The notes under the pieces are model-generated. The model saw only the letters and a program-made list of their open reading frames with translations. It had not been told where the DNA came from and ran no database searches. From Vibrio sp. Y2-5 (GTDB lineage: Bacteria > Pseudomonadota > Gammaproteobacteria > Enterobacterales > Vibrionaceae), in assembly GCF_014596725.1 (NCBI RefSeq), contig NZ_JACVEG010000002.1, positions 310,001-374,000 on the forward strand: a stretch of DNA of 64,000 nucleotides. Direction: 5' to 3'. A program made the position numbers and the translations under genes. Below are positions 36,351 through 46,849 of this stretch, piece by piece; position 1 is the first letter of the stretch, and every line of letters starts with the position of its first letter.

Positions 36351-38376
36351 AAGTCACCTCCATATCATTGTCGTCTTCGCTCTGTACTGGTGATTTAGCT
36401 CTTGCTTCCAGTACACGTTTTCGGTGCGCTTCTTCAATCGCTTTGATTTCATCCACTTGTACGTAGTAGTCGATGTCTTCATTGAAGCTGTGCTTGATAG
36501 CGGTTACTACAACACCGATGAAACCAACAGCGGCCAGCCACCAGATATACCAAATCATTGCGAAGCCAAAAATCAGTGCAAAGGCAGAGATGTACATACC
36601 TGTTGCCGTGTTCTTTGGCATATGGATTGGCTGATATTCCACTTCTTTAGTGATGTCGTGTTCGCCACGCAGTTTCTGGTACCAGAAAGCATCTAGCTCA
36701 TCGCCTTTTGGAATCACGGCGAAGTTGTAGAACGGAGGTGGAGAAGAGGTCGCCCACTCTAACGTACGGCCATCCCAAGGGTCGCCAGTAACATCAGGGT
36801 TCAGGTGACGGTCACGGATACTGACGTAGATCTGAATGAACTGACACAGTACACCAAGCGCAATAATCGCAGTACCGAATGCTGCCACTGCAAGTAGCGG
36901 GAAGAATTCAGGGTCGAGATTTTGGCTGATACGACGAGTCATCCCCATGAAGCCCAGTGCGTAAAGTGGCAGGAATGCTAGGATGAAACCTGTAATCCAA
37001 CACCAATAAGCACGTTTGCCCCATGTTTCATTAAGCATGAATCCTGTCGCTTTCGGGAACCAGTACGTAATTGCCGCGAAACAGCCGAATACCACACCAC
37101 CGATGATGACGTTATGGAAATGCGCAATTAGGAATACTGAGTTATGCAGAACAAAGTCAGCGCCCGGAACCGCCATCAGTACGCCAGTCATACCACCAAT
37201 CGAGAATGAAATCAGGAAGCCAACGGTCCACATCATAGGAGTGGTAAACGTAATACGGCCTTTGTACATGGTGAACAACCAGTTGAAAATCTTAACCCCT
37301 GTTGGAATTGAGATGATCATAGTTGCGATACCAAAGAAGGCGTTTACGTTCGCTCCACCACCCATAGTAAAGAAGTGATGCAACCACACAATGAAAGCAA
37401 GAATGGTAATAACGATCGTAGCCCAAACTAGTGACGTGTAACCAAACAGTTTCTTGCGAGAGAAAGTTGCCGTTACTTCTGAGAACACACCAAATACTGG
37501 CAGTACAAGGATGTATACCTCTGGGTGACCCCATGCCCAAATCAGGTTGACATACATCATCATGTTGCCACCCATGTCATTGGTGAAGAAGTGCATCCCC
37601 AAGTAACGGTCAAGCGTTAGAAGTGCGATGGTAACCGTTAAGATTGGGAAAGAAATAATGATCAGGATGTTTGAACATAGCGAAGCCCAAGTGAAGACAG
37701 GCATCTTCATCAATGGCATTGACGGAGTACGCATGCGCAGAATCGTCGCGAAGAAGTTCACGCCCGATAATGTCGTACCTACACCCGATATTTGCAGTGC
37801 CCAAATCCAATAATCGACCCCGACTCCCGGGCTAGCATCAATGCCAGACAGCGGTGGATACGCAAGCCAACCAGTACGACCAAACTCACCTACAGCAAGC
37901 GACATATTGGTCAGGATAATACCCACAACAAACAACCAAAAACTAAGGTTGTTCAAAAACGGATACGCAACATCGCGAGCACCAATTTGCAAAGGGACAA
38001 TAATGTTCATCAAACCAATGACGAGCGGCATTGCCACAAAGAAAATCATGATCACGCCATGAGCGGTAAAGATTTGATCATAGTGGTGCTGAGGCAGATA
38101 ACCTGCTTCACCCGCTGATGATAGTAGCTGTTGGCTACGCATCATCACCGCATCAGCGAAACCACGAAGTAACATGATCATCGCCGCGGCAATATACATA
38201 AAGCCAAGCTTTTTATGGTCTACCGATGTAAACCACTCATTCCAAAGATACTGCCATTTACCCATGCGAGTAATCGCCGTAACAACAGTAAGGCCAACGA
38301 TCGCAATCACGGCTAGCGTGATCATGATAATTGGCTCATGGTATGGAATGGAGTCTAAAGTAAGTCTTCCAAACAT
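36340..38376 (-). CDS. cyoB: Cytochrome bo3 oxidase subunit I CyoB
   Basis: A 678-residue catalytic subunit with about 15 helices. It reduces O2 to water with electrons from ubiquinol and pumps protons. The haem and copper ligands are visible: the low-spin haem histidine in [10 protein letters not shown], the CuB histidine and cross-linked tyrosine in [17 protein letters not shown], the CuB pair HHFFT and the two haem histidines in [30 protein letters not shown] carries the K-channel region. It sits between cyoA and cyoC. Confidence 0.97.
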   Translation of the reverse strand: MFGRLTLDSIPYHEPIIMITLAVIAIVGLTVVTAITRMGKWQYLWNEWFTSVDHKKLGFMYIAAAMIMLLRGFADAVMMRSQQLLSSAGEAGYLPQHHYDQIFTAHGVIMIFFVAMPLVIGLMNIIVPLQIGARDVAYPFLNNLSFWLFVVGIILTNMSLAVGEFGRTGWLAYPPLSGIDASPGVGVDYWIWALQISGVGTTLSGVNFFATILRMRTPSMPLMKMPVFTWASLCSNILIIISFPILTVTIALLTLDRYLGMHFFTNDMGGNMMMYVNLIWAWGHPEVYILVLPVFGVFSEVTATFSRKKLFGYTSLVWATIVITILAFIVWLHHFFTMGGGANVNAFFGIATMIISIPTGVKIFNWLFTMYKGRITFTTPMMWTVGFLISFSIGGMTGVLMAVPGADFVLHNSVFLIAHFHNVIIGGVVFGCFAAITYWFPKATGFMLNETWGKRAYWCWITGFILAFLPLYALGFMGMTRRISQNLDPEFFPLLAVAAFGTAIIALGVLCQFIQIYVSIRDRHLNPDVTGDPWDGRTLEWATSSPPPFYNFAVIPKGDELDAFWYQKLRGEHDITKEVEYQPIHMPKNTATGMYISAFALIFGFAMIWYIWWLAAVGFIGVVVTAIKHSFNEDIDYYVQVDEIKAIEEAHRKRVLEARAKSPVQSEDDNDMEVTYAR

Positions 38377-38382
38377 CGTCTG

Positions 38383-39297
38383 TTACCCTTTATGTTCTGC
38401 CATGTCCATGTGACTGTGTTGTGTCTCTCCTTCACCCATATTGAGTGAACCCATGTGTTGCATAACAACAGACTCAAATAAGTCTTGTGGGATTTGAGAG
38501 TAGTAAGTCACCGGAACGTTTTCACTTGGCTGTGCAAGTGCTTGGTAATCACTGAAAGCGTGTAGCATAGATGGCTGCTTTTTCACTTCACGAACCCACT
38601 CTTCAAAGCTTTGCTCGTTAGGTAGTGCATTCGCGACAAATTTCATGTGTGAAAAGCCTTCGCCACTATAGCTTGACGATATCCCCTTATACTCTCCCTC
38701 ATGGTTCGCAATCAGGTGTAGGCGTGTCACCATGCCGGGCATAGCGTAAATTTGACTGCCTAAACGAGGAATAAAGAAAGAGTTCATGATGTTGTCAGAA
38801 GTAATTTTGAACGTGACAGGAACATCTTTAGGGAAGGCAACGTAGTTAACTGTAGCGATTTTTTGTTCTGGATAAATGAACAACCATTTCCAATCCAGTG
38901 AAACCACTTCAATCGTGACGGGTTTGATATCGCTCTTCAGCGGCACAGACGGTTCTAGCTCGTGAGTTGAACGCCAGGTAATCACAGCTAAGATCGCAAT
39001 AATGATGATTGGAATCGTCCAGACAACCAATTCGATCTTAGTGGAGTGAGACCACTCAGGAGCATATTCAACTTCGGTATTGCTAGCGCGGTACTTATAG
39101 GCGAAGTAAATTGTCATTAAAATCACAGGGATAACAACAATCAACATCAAGAGAAGAGAGGTAATGATCAACTCTTTCTCACGAACTCCTACTAGGCCCT
39201 TGGGATCCAGCAAAGCAGACTGACATCCAGACAGGAGCAAAATTGCGAAAAACAATCCTACTCGCGACAAGATGCTTTTATATCTTGAGGCTTCCAT
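38383..39297 (-). CDS. cyoA: Cytochrome bo3 oxidase subunit II CyoA
   Basis: A 304-residue lipoprotein subunit II. The signal sequence ends in the lipobox LLSGC, followed by two helices (LIITSLLLMLIVVIPVILMT, IELVVWTIPIIIIAILAVIT) and a periplasmic cupredoxin domain. The CuA cysteine and histidine ligands of cytochrome c oxidases are missing, which identifies a quinol oxidase. It is the first gene of cyoABCDE; the operon promoter lies in the 656-bp gap upstream. Confidence 0.96.
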   Translation of the reverse strand: MEASRYKSILSRVGLFFAILLLSGCQSALLDPKGLVGVREKELIITSLLLMLIVVIPVILMTIYFAYKYRASNTEVEYAPEWSHSTKIELVVWTIPIIIIAILAVITWRSTHELEPSVPLKSDIKPVTIEVVSLDWKWLFIYPEQKIATVNYVAFPKDVPVTFKITSDNIMNSFFIPRLGSQIYAMPGMVTRLHLIANHEGEYKGISSSYSGEGFSHMKFVANALPNEQSFEEWVREVKKQPSMLHAFSDYQALAQPSENVPVTYYSQIPQDLFESVVMQHMGSLNMGEGETQHSHMDMAEHKG

Positions 39298-39649
39298 TGA
39301 CTTTCTCGATTATGTTTACGGAATTCCATAACAAAAGTTGGCACTTTAAGAATCCGTATGAATTTATATGCGTTTTTTATTGTGTTGAGCATGTAACAAA
39401 TGCGCTGATGCAATCTCAACCAAGACAATTTCTGACAAGTGATTCGAACCCTTCAAAAACTATCAACGTGAACGTTACAAAATGAAACATTTGGTTACAA
39501 CCGGCGCATTATGCTTACATGGAGACGGCTTTCAAAGTGCGACAAAATGGAATCTAACCTTCCAAAAATGAAATTTACCTTCAAAATTAACCACTTACAC
39601 AGAGAGGTTAATACCCTTAACCTGTTGTTATACCGTGATAAAAGATTTA

Positions 39650-39663
39650 TTGATCTAAATCAA
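39650..39663. promoter_or_regulatory. Perfect FNR-type site
   Basis: TTGATCTAAATCAA is an exact match to the FNR consensus TTGAT-N4-ATCAA. It lies about 290 bp before the chemoreceptor at 39954 (plus) and about 350 bp before cyoA (minus). A -10-like GATAAATTA at 39683-39691 is about 30 bp from the site's centre, which fits an FNR-activated promoter reading toward the chemoreceptor. Repression of cyo by FNR is an alternative. Confidence 0.65.
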
Positions 39664-39699
39664 TAAATAGGCCTATTGAACCGATAAATTACGCTCTAT

Positions 39700-39953
39700 T
39701 TTTTTTATTTTTTATGCGTGTATTGACACAGTCGTTTTTTTACTGAGGACCGTTAGCTAAGTAGCGTTCGGAATGTAATTCCACCGAGTAGTTGCAGTAA
39801 CTTCAAGACTTTAAGCAAGGATGTCGGTGATTACCTTCAAGCTTTCATCTTCCAATACAGAGTTTCTACAACTTCTGAACTAATCTTATTGATAACAACA
39901 TTAACAACTATAAAAGCCAGTTGTTATGGTCTTTGATCTAAAGGGATGTGGCC
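39700..39953 (+). other. Long leader before the sCache chemoreceptor
   Basis: If transcription starts near the FNR-type site, the mRNA leader is about 250 nt. It has no open reading frame of note. I compared it with the c-di-GMP GEMM riboswitch from memory and saw no match. Its role is unknown. Confidence 0.35.
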
Positions 39954-41615
39954 ATGAACTTAACTATTCGTACTCGACTTTATATTCTGTCTATTGTTCC
40001 ACTATTGCTGATTGCCGCCAGCATGATGTTTGTGAGTTTTACTCAGACTACCAATCTGAATAACCATCAAATGGAATCAACCCAAAACGCCATGATGGCG
40101 ATGAAAAAAACGGAGCTGAAATCTTATTTAAAAATTGCAGACTCAGCGTTAACACCACTGAAGAACAGTAACGCATCTTTACAACAGGCATTAGAAATCC
40201 TTAAAGAGGTGCAATTCGGCCAAAATGGTTATCTGTTTGGTTATGATTCGAAAGGGACTCGGCTGCTGTTGGGAAAAAGCAATGCTGGCATTGGTGAAAA
40301 CTTTTGGAATCTGCGAGACACCCAAGGCAACTACTTGGTACAAGACCTACTTCGCAATTCTAAAACCGGTGAATTCACTACTTACTACTTCCCAAAACCG
40401 GGAGAATCCACGCCTTTACCTAAGTTGAGCTACTCCGTCTACGTACCTCAATGGGATTTAATGATAGGGACGGGTTTTTACACCGATGATATCGACGCTG
40501 AAATTGCGACTATGGAAAAACGCGCAAATGAAGAACTCATGCAAAGTCTATGGAGTTTAACTACCGTAACCGCAATCATAATACTCGTTGTCGGTGTATT
40601 TACACTGTTCTTCAACCGCACCATAATGCGCCCGATCGAAATGTTTGATTCTTCAATCCGTTCTTTTGCCAGTGGCGATGCCGATCTCACCGCGCGAATG
40701 GAGAAGTTTACCGTTCCAGAATTCGCATCACTCAGTACCAACTTCAATGCTTTCGTTGGCAGCCTGCAAGAAATCATTAAACGAGTGAATCAAGTGGGCA
40801 GACAAGTAGTGGATGAAACAAATCTGATGACAGAGCGCGCGGCTCAGGTCGACAACTTAGCCACTAATCAGAGCGGAGAAACTGAGCAAGTTGCTACCGC
40901 TATGACAGAAATGACCACCACTGCCAATGAAATTTCAAATAATGCCATCCAAGCCGCACAGTCTGCTAAAGATGCCGATGACAATGCAATATCAGCGCAC
41001 AAAATCGTCGATTCCGCAGCGCAATCAGTGCAGGCACTTGCAGAGGAAGTCTCACAAGCAAGCAGTGTTATTTCGAAACTAGAAGGGGATGTAAAAAATA
41101 TTTCAATGTCTCTGGAAGTCATTCAGGATATTGCAGAGCAAACCAACTTGCTGGCGCTCAATGCTGCAATAGAAGCGGCAAGAGCGGGTGATCAAGGTCG
41201 AGGCTTTGCAGTTGTTGCTGATGAAGTGCGTAAGCTAGCCAGCAGAACGCAGCAAAGTACAGGTGAAATACACGCAGTGATTGATCAGCTCAAAACAGCA
41301 TCAGATGCTGCAGTGCATGCCATGGACTCAAGTCAAAGCAGAAGCGAATCGGCGGTGAATGAAGCCAACGCCGCGGCAGAAGCTCTAGAAAAAATCCAAC
41401 AATCCATTAGCATGATTATGGACATGAACGCCCTGATCGCGACCGCAACGGAAGAGCAAAGTATCGTTGGTCAAGAAATCTCGCAACGCATTGTGGTTAT
41501 CTCCGATCAAAGTAGTGAGTCAGCAAGCCTGGCAAATGAAAACCGACAAGGTAGTCAAAGCTTGAATGAACGAGCGCATGAGCTTTACGATCTGGTAGCA
41601 AGATTTAAAGTGTGA
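39954..41615 (+). CDS. Methyl-accepting chemotaxis protein with single Cache domain
   Basis: A 553-residue chemoreceptor of the usual transmembrane type. The start is the ATG after GGGATGTGGCC. TM1 is at about 9-29 ([20 protein letters not shown]), the periplasmic single Cache (sCache_2) domain at about 45-180 ([32 protein letters not shown]), TM2 at about 193-212, then HAMP and the signalling domain with [20 protein letters not shown]. Many sCache_2 receptors bind small organic acids; the ligand is unknown here. A parS2 site begins a few bases after its stop codon. The next gene is a second chemoreceptor with its own gap upstream. Confidence 0.92.
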   Translation: MNLTIRTRLYILSIVPLLLIAASMMFVSFTQTTNLNNHQMESTQNAMMAMKKTELKSYLKIADSALTPLKNSNASLQQALEILKEVQFGQNGYLFGYDSKGTRLLLGKSNAGIGENFWNLRDTQGNYLVQDLLRNSKTGEFTTYYFPKPGESTPLPKLSYSVYVPQWDLMIGTGFYTDDIDAEIATMEKRANEELMQSLWSLTTVTAIIILVVGVFTLFFNRTIMRPIEMFDSSIRSFASGDADLTARMEKFTVPEFASLSTNFNAFVGSLQEIIKRVNQVGRQVVDETNLMTERAAQVDNLATNQSGETEQVATAMTEMTTTANEISNNAIQAAQSAKDADDNAISAHKIVDSAAQSVQALAEEVSQASSVISKLEGDVKNISMSLEVIQDIAEQTNLLALNAAIEAARAGDQGRGFAVVADEVRKLASRTQQSTGEIHAVIDQLKTASDAAVHAMDSSQSRSESAVNEANAAAEALEKIQQSISMIMDMNALIATATEEQSIVGQEISQRIVVISDQSSESASLANENRQGSQSLNERAHELYDLVARFKV

Positions 41616-41619
41616 GTAA

Positions 41620-41632
41620 TTTACACTGTAAA
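41620..41632. other. parS2 centromere site 1
   Basis: TTTACACTGTAAA is an exact match to the V. cholerae chromosome II parS2 consensus TTTACANTGTAAA, the ParB2 binding site. It lies between the two chemoreceptor genes, about 9.7 kb from parB2. Confidence 0.8.
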
Positions 41633-41768
41633 CAACAACTTTGAAGCACTTAAAGACAATCCGCAATGAGTGGCGATTTAGTTTTCGACATCGACGCTCA
41701 TTGCTCAATGAATCTCTAATAAATACATAACTATTTAATGAATACACAAACATCAAAAAGGCCTGCTT

Positions 41769-43655
41769 ATGTTTAAAAATTTGTCTTTGAAAAACAAATT
41801 GGCTATCTCTGCCAGTGTTGCCATCATCCTTGGTGGCGTGTTAGTAGAAGCGTTATCTTATAATGCGGCTCTTAAAAGGCTCGACATCGAAGTTGAACAA
41901 CGTTTACAAAGCACAACCACCTCTTATAACCAGTACGTTAACGACTGGCTTATTTCAAAAGAGCGAGCCCTGACAGCACTTTCAGAAGAAGCAAAAAAAG
42001 AAGACATTGTTACTCACCTAAAACAAGTGCGTGATTCAGCAGCATTTGACAACGTTTTCTTAGCATTCCCAGATGGATCTCAAAGCAACGCCAACGGCGT
42101 AAAGCTACCACCGGGTAATGACGACCCTCGAAAATGGGGTTGGTACATCAATGCCAAAGCTAATCCTGCCAAAGTGTTTATGGATAACCCAACAACTGCA
42201 GCGGCAACCGGTGCCAACGTTGTTTCTCTCGGTAAAGCGTTAAACTTACATGGCCAACAAGTTGTGTTGGGTGCGGATGTAGAAATCACAGATATCATCA
42301 ACAACATGAAACAGGTAATTTTACCGGGTGATGGTTATATGTTTATTGCCAACGAACAAGGCAACATATTCACTCATACCAACACAAAATTACTGAACAA
42401 AAGCGTTTCAGAATTAGGTATCGACTACTCTGACATCAAAAAAGCCGTTTCCAGTCAAACCGATCTGACGATTTCAGTGGCAGGTGAAACCTACGTTTTG
42501 TTCGCGAGAAACATAACCAACACACGTTTAACTACGGTAACAGTGATTAATTATGAATCACTGGTCGCCCCCTTGTATGACGCGATTTTAGGGCAACTAC
42601 TTGTCACTGCTGTCGTTGTGATTCTCTGTACCGTATTGTTCAACCTGTTATGTAATGTTCTATTCCGTCCATTGAATAATGTGTCAAACGCACTGGCACA
42701 AATCGCCAATGGTAGCGGTGATTTGACTCAACGTATTGAAGTTGAAAACAATGATGAAGTTGGAACGTTAGCAAACAACTTCAACACATTCGTTGAAAGC
42801 TTAAGACAGTTGATCGAACATATTCGTCTACAGGCGCAACACCTATCAGAACAGTCGGAACATGGCGCACATCGCGCAAATCAATCAGCATCTGAACTGA
42901 ATCATCAGCATCAGGAAGTGGTAATGGTAGCAACGGCGGTGACTGAGATGGCATCTGCCACTCAAGAAATTGCTTCGCATGCAGAACAAACCGCTCAAGC
43001 AGCACAAGACTCAGCTATCAGCACGAATAATGGTCATGATTTGGTGATTCAAACCAAAGGCTCAATTAATAATCTGGCAAACTCAGTAAGCGAAGCAAGC
43101 ACGGTGATTTCAGCGCTCAATAAGCACGCTCTTGAAATATCAACAGTGCTCGCAACCATTCAAGGTATTGCTGAGCAAACTAACTTATTGGCACTAAACG
43201 CTGCAATTGAAGCAGCACGTGCTGGAGAACAAGGTCGAGGATTCGCGGTAGTAGCAGATGAAGTTCGCGTTTTATCTCAACGAACTCACACTTCAACGGA
43301 AGAAATCAAAGCGACCATTGAGACCTTGCAAGATACTACCAAACAAGCGGTAAATTTGATGGAAAGCAGCTCTGAACTCGCTAGGGATTCAGTAGACGAT
43401 GCCGATAAAGCAACGATGGCACTGGAAGAGATCAAAACGGCCGTCGCTCTCATCAGTGACATGGCCACTCAAATCGCAACAGCGGCGGAAGAGCAGACCC
43501 ATGTGACCAGTGAAATTACGCAAAATGTCACGTCAATCAAAGATGTGACTGATCAGCTTGTTGTCGGGTCTGAAGAAAGTTTAAGCCAATCAAATGAACT
43601 AAGACACCAAGCAGATGAACTAAGAGAGAAAGTGGCGACATTTAAACTCAGTTAA
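41769..43655 (+). CDS. Methyl-accepting chemotaxis protein with double Cache domain
   Basis: A 628-residue chemoreceptor. TM1 is at about 10-30 ([19 protein letters not shown]). The periplasmic part (about 35-270) is a dCache_1 domain with the amino-acid-type pocket region [19 protein letters not shown] and a membrane-proximal Cache ending near [21 protein letters not shown]2 is at about 275-297, followed by HAMP ([14 protein letters not shown]) and a signalling domain with [20 protein letters not shown]. The RxxWYxxA-like core suggests an amino acid or related ligand, but the exact ligand is unknown. It ends with its own terminator. Confidence 0.92.
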   Translation: MFKNLSLKNKLAISASVAIILGGVLVEALSYNAALKRLDIEVEQRLQSTTTSYNQYVNDWLISKERALTALSEEAKKEDIVTHLKQVRDSAAFDNVFLAFPDGSQSNANGVKLPPGNDDPRKWGWYINAKANPAKVFMDNPTTAAATGANVVSLGKALNLHGQQVVLGADVEITDIINNMKQVILPGDGYMFIANEQGNIFTHTNTKLLNKSVSELGIDYSDIKKAVSSQTDLTISVAGETYVLFARNITNTRLTTVTVINYESLVAPLYDAILGQLLVTAVVVILCTVLFNLLCNVLFRPLNNVSNALAQIANGSGDLTQRIEVENNDEVGTLANNFNTFVESLRQLIEHIRLQAQHLSEQSEHGAHRANQSASELNHQHQEVVMVATAVTEMASATQEIASHAEQTAQAAQDSAISTNNGHDLVIQTKGSINNLANSVSEASTVISALNKHALEISTVLATIQGIAEQTNLLALNAAIEAARAGEQGRGFAVVADEVRVLSQRTHTSTEEIKATIETLQDTTKQAVNLMESSSELARDSVDDADKATMALEEIKTAVALISDMATQIATAAEEQTHVTSEITQNVTSIKDVTDQLVVGSEESLSQSNELRHQADELREKVATFKLS

Positions 43656-43675
43656 TAATCGTTAGTGTGATAAAC

Positions 43676-43708
43676 AAAAGCCGCGCCTCAGAAATGAGCG
43701 CGGCTTTT
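43676..43708. terminator. Terminator after the dCache chemoreceptor
   Basis: AAAAGCCGCGC / GCGCGGCTTTT with an 11-base loop lies between convergent genes. Confidence 0.8.
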
Positions 43709-43768
43709 CATTTGCTTCTAACACTATCTTTACCAAGTGAGGTATCAACCCTCAAAGGCATTAGAAAT

Positions 43769-44644
43769 TTAGTGCTCAGCTTCCTTTTTGATCGCTTTGA
43801 TCAAAATGGAGGTATCCATACGACCTTCACCTTGTTCAGACAAAGATTTATAGGACTCAATCGTTTTTTGAGTCATTGGCAATGTGATACCTTGACGCTC
43901 CGCTTCATCGAGACAGAAACCAAGATCTTTGATCATCCAATCGATAGCAAAACCGAAGTCGAATTTACTCTGTGACATGGTTACAGCACGGTTTTCCATC
44001 TGCCACGATCCTGCAGCGCCATTTTTCAAACATGCTACAAGTGTTTCGATGTCAAGACCGGCTTTTTCAGCCAGAATCAAGCCTTCTGAAATTCCGGTCA
44101 ATGCGCCAGCAATGCATATCTGATTCACCATTTTGGCGCGTTGTCCCTGCCCTACTTTGCCCATCAGAACAGAAGAACGACCATACGCATTAAATATAGG
44201 CTGAAGATAATCGAAAATCTCTTGCTCACCACCGCACATAATCGTCAGAACGCCATTCTCCGCGCCAGCTTGACCACCAGATACTGGTGCATCCATAAAG
44301 CGCACTCCAACAGCCTGAGCGGCTTCTGAGAGCTCTTCAGCAAGGAGAGCAGATGTTGTCGTATGGTCAACCAGCACAGCTCCGGATTTCATGAATGCCA
44401 ATGCGCCTTTTTCGCTGGTGGTCATGCTACGAACATCATCGTCATTGCCAACACAAAGTAAAACCACATCTGCGTCTTTCACGCATTCTTCAACCGTTGA
44501 GCGATAAGCTCCACCATGTTGCTCCGCCCAAGCTTTTGCTTTCGCTTCTGTGCGGTTAAAAACGGTAACGTCAAATCCAGCTTTAACCAAATGACCAGCC
44601 ATGGGATAGCCCATAACACCTAAACCAATAAAACTGACTTTCAT
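43769..44644 (-). CDS. 3-hydroxyisobutyrate dehydrogenase-family oxidoreductase
   Basis: A 291-residue NAD(P)-dependent beta-hydroxyacid dehydrogenase. The Rossmann signature is FIGLGVMGYPMAGHLVKAG, the substrate-binding motif is DAPVSGGQAGAENG, and the catalytic lysine lies in GQGQRAKMVNQI. Related enzymes reduce tartronate semialdehyde or oxidise 3-hydroxyisobutyrate. The substrate cannot be told from the sequence. It stands alone, so context does not help. AAGGA before the ATG supports the start. Confidence 0.88.
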   Translation of the reverse strand: MKVSFIGLGVMGYPMAGHLVKAGFDVTVFNRTEAKAKAWAEQHGGAYRSTVEECVKDADVVLLCVGNDDDVRSMTTSEKGALAFMKSGAVLVDHTTTSALLAEELSEAAQAVGVRFMDAPVSGGQAGAENGVLTIMCGGEQEIFDYLQPIFNAYGRSSVLMGKVGQGQRAKMVNQICIAGALTGISEGLILAEKAGLDIETLVACLKNGAAGSWQMENRAVTMSQSKFDFGFAIDWMIKDLGFCLDEAERQGITLPMTQKTIESYKSLSEQGEGRMDTSILIKAIKKEAEH

Positions 44645-44783
44645 TTAAATATCCTTGAGAATTGAGCTTTTCTTAGCCAATGGAGTGGAGCCATTCCATC
44701 GATAGGGATTCACTTTATTCTTATGCACTGACTAAGTTGATTCTTGTAAACTGACTAACTTACACGATTAAAGTTCAAGAACA

Positions 44784-44809
44784 AAAAACCGAGCCTAAGC
44801 TCGGTTTTT
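44784..44809 (-). terminator. Terminator of the YeeN-type gene
   Basis: AAAAACCGAGC / GCTCGGTTTTT with loop CTAA lies just after the stop codon. Confidence 0.85.
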
Positions 44810-44811
44810 CA

Positions 44812-45531
44812 TTATTGGATTTCAGCGTTGTGGTAAACCTGCTGAACATCGTCACAGTCGTCTAGTAGATCTAGGAACTTCTGGAACTTCTCAGCATCTT
44901 CACCAGAGATTGGGCTTTGGTTCTGAGGAACGAAAGTAATCTCTTCAACATCAAGAGTTAGGTCAGGAAATGCTGAGTTCAATGCTGTTTTCACTTTAAA
45001 GAACTCAGTGTTTGGTGCAAATACAGTGATCACACCATCTTCAAGTTCGATATCCGTTACATCCGCATCTTCCATCATTAATGCTTCTAATACCGCTTCT
45101 TCGTCATCGCCTTCGAACTGGAATACAGCTTGGTGATCAAACATGTGTGCAACAACACCAGGAGTACCGATTTTAGCACCAGTCTTAACGAAACATTGGC
45201 GTACATCTTGGAAAGTACGGTTACCGTTGTCAGTCAAACAGTCAACGATCACGCTTACGCCGCCAGGCCCAAAACCTTCGTAACGTGCTGGTTGGTAATC
45301 TTCACCGCCACCACCACTTGCTTTGTCTAACGCTTTGTCAATAACGTGTGCTGGTACTTGGTCTTTTTTCGCTTTGCTGATCAGATGGCGTAAAGACAAG
45401 TTCATGTCTGGGTCGATACCACCGTTCTTTGCACAAACGTAAATCTCTTTACCGTATTTTGAGTAAACTTTAATTTTTGCGCCTTGAGTTTTCGCCATAG
45501 AGGCTTTGCGCACTTCGAAACTTCTTCCCAT
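44812..45531 (-). CDS. YebC/PmpR-family protein, YeeN type
   Basis: A 239-residue member of the YebC family. It resembles the YeeN branch of E. coli ([58 protein letters not shown], then a C-terminal DDVQQVYHN). YebC proteins were described as transcription regulators and more recently as translation factors that help at proline stretches; which applies to the YeeN branch is not clear. It is soluble and monocistronic. Confidence 0.9.
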   Translation of the reverse strand: MGRSFEVRKASMAKTQGAKIKVYSKYGKEIYVCAKNGGIDPDMNLSLRHLISKAKKDQVPAHVIDKALDKASGGGGEDYQPARYEGFGPGGVSVIVDCLTDNGNRTFQDVRQCFVKTGAKIGTPGVVAHMFDHQAVFQFEGDDEEAVLEALMMEDADVTDIELEDGVITVFAPNTEFFKVKTALNSAFPDLTLDVEEITFVPQNQSPISGEDAEKFQKFLDLLDDCDDVQQVYHNAEIQ

Positions 45532-45603
45532 CGGGATGTTCTCTCTAGTTCAATTTAATGCGACGGATTCATGCAGAAAGCAAGGTTTCTGCTTAGGTGG
45601 GCA

Positions 45604-45813
45604 TTACATGACGCCCATAACCCTTTTGTATTTGTCCACCGACTGTTGAAACCATTCTTTATCTTGTTCAGAAGTCAGAGTGGTTAGATGCTTAGTAATC
45701 TCTTCCGGTCCGCCTTTTGCCTGCTTCATTTTCCAAATCAAAAAAGAAGCCTGTTTATCCAGTTCTATTTTGTTTTTCTCATTCGCATCAAGCAGAGCAA
45801 GGTTGAAAGACAT
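45604..45813 (-). CDS. Small conserved protein, possibly DUF3283
   Basis: A 69-residue charged protein (MSFNLALLDANEKNKIELDK, then QASFLIWKMKQAKGG and EEITKHLTTL). It resembles the DUF3283 proteins of Vibrio as I remember them; the function is unknown. The start used is the ATG after GTGGGTTTACTA. A longer frame adds 23 hydrophobic codons, which lie in an AT-rich, probably promoter region. Confidence 0.6.
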   Translation of the reverse strand: MSFNLALLDANEKNKIELDKQASFLIWKMKQAKGGPEEITKHLTTLTSEQDKEWFQQSVDKYKRVMGVM

Positions 45814-45973
45814 TAGTAAACCCACAGTCGATAAAAACATGAGGCGAAATATAGCATAGGAATAGCAAAAATTAAGAGTCAAAAATGTCGGATTCTATGA
45901 CTTTCGTTACTAAGCGTACAAAAAAGCGTATTAGGTGAAAATTTGATATTAGGGCGAATACCCACAAAATAGA

Positions 45974-45995
45974 AAGGGTGGCCACAGCCACCCTT
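45974..45995 (-). terminator. Terminator downstream of the small gene at 46018
   Basis: AAGGGTGGC / GCCACCCTT with loop CACA lies 22 bp after the stop codon, with a T-rich stretch beyond it on the minus strand. Confidence 0.7.
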
Positions 45996-46017
45996 GTAAA
46001 CCTAGCAAGTGAGTATC

Positions 46018-46215
46018 TTAATGAAGGAGTCCTAGTTCCTTTGCTTCTTCAATAGACAAGCCACTTTCACGGATCTCTCTTAATGCTTCAATGCGACGAC
46101 GAGCTTCCGCTGATTTTTGTTTGCTTACTGGAATCTGAGTATCAACTTCTTCTTTGAAGTCCCACTTTTCTGTGATGCCAGTGATTTCATCATGGTTAAT
46201 AGAATTAATGGACAT
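46018..46215 (-). CDS. Small charged protein of unknown function
   Basis: A 65-residue protein. The start is decided by a strong GGAGG five bases before the ATG; a longer frame has no such site. The C-terminal part is helical and charged (KSAEARRRIEALREIRESGL, SIEEAKELGLLH), similar to small proteins of unknown role. No domain is recognised. It lies downstream of rctB on the same strand, separated by 634 bp that contain RctB-type sites, so it is not obviously in one operon with rctB. Confidence 0.7.
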   Translation of the reverse strand: MSINSINHDEITGITEKWDFKEEVDTQIPVSKQKSAEARRRIEALREIRESGLSIEEAKELGLLH

Positions 46216-46587
46216 TGTAACCTCCGAACAAACCATGCAAGGACATGTAATCTGTAGCAAAGGACCAAATCGCTGTTAAGTACATTTGAGCAAGAATGTG
46301 ATTCAGGCGATAGTTCAGCAATCTAATTTATAAATATCTCAATTATATTTTGTACAAGCTCAAATCTGGCAGTACATTTAGAGAATTCACAGCAAAAAAT
46401 CCAACCTGATCCAGCTCAACTTTTCTCTCTTCTAAGCCACGCCATATCTGGATATCTGCCTTATATCTCGCATCAAAAAACGTTCAATTGTTGTTTGTTT
46501 TTCATTCTATTATTTCATCGTTTTTGAGTACTTTTACTCTATAAAAGTAACGTCACCATTTTCACTAGAGATTAACGGTCCGGAAAA

Positions 46588-46640
46588 ATGATCAAGGGAA
46601 TGGCAAGAAATACGAAAGCATGATCATGGAAGATTGATCA
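46588..46640. repeat. RctB-type 12-mer sites downstream of rctB
   Basis: ATGATCA cores occur at 46588-46594 and 46620-46626, with a TGATCA at 46635-46640. The second copy, in the context AAAGCATGATCATGG, is identical over 15 bases to iteron 6 of the origin at 49150-49164. The group lies about 210-260 bp beyond the rctB stop codon, away from the origin. Binding by RctB is inferred. Confidence 0.6.
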
Positions 46641-46849
46641 AACTACACAAATTTGAGACAAAAAAAATCGAGCCCTTGGGGAGAACTCGATAAAAAAATA
46701 TTCAGAATGAATGTAACAATATGAGCCAATCTTTAAATTCATCAGATAGGGCAAAAGGTTGTCTATTCGCTTGTAACTTTAGCCAACAAACGCAGGTAAA
46801 ATGTCAGGCATATGTCAGCGTTATGTTCAATGTCTGTTCATTTGCGGTG
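46641..46849. terminator. Region after rctB with a weak hairpin
   Basis: ATCGAG / CTCGAT (46669-46692) with an inner CCC/GGG pairing is flanked by A/T runs and could end the rctB transcript. The rest of this stretch has no recognisable gene. Confidence 0.45.

Noticed and set aside
39700..39953. Possible c-di-GMP riboswitch in the chemoreceptor leader
   Set aside because: The conserved GEMM core elements could not be found in the leader.
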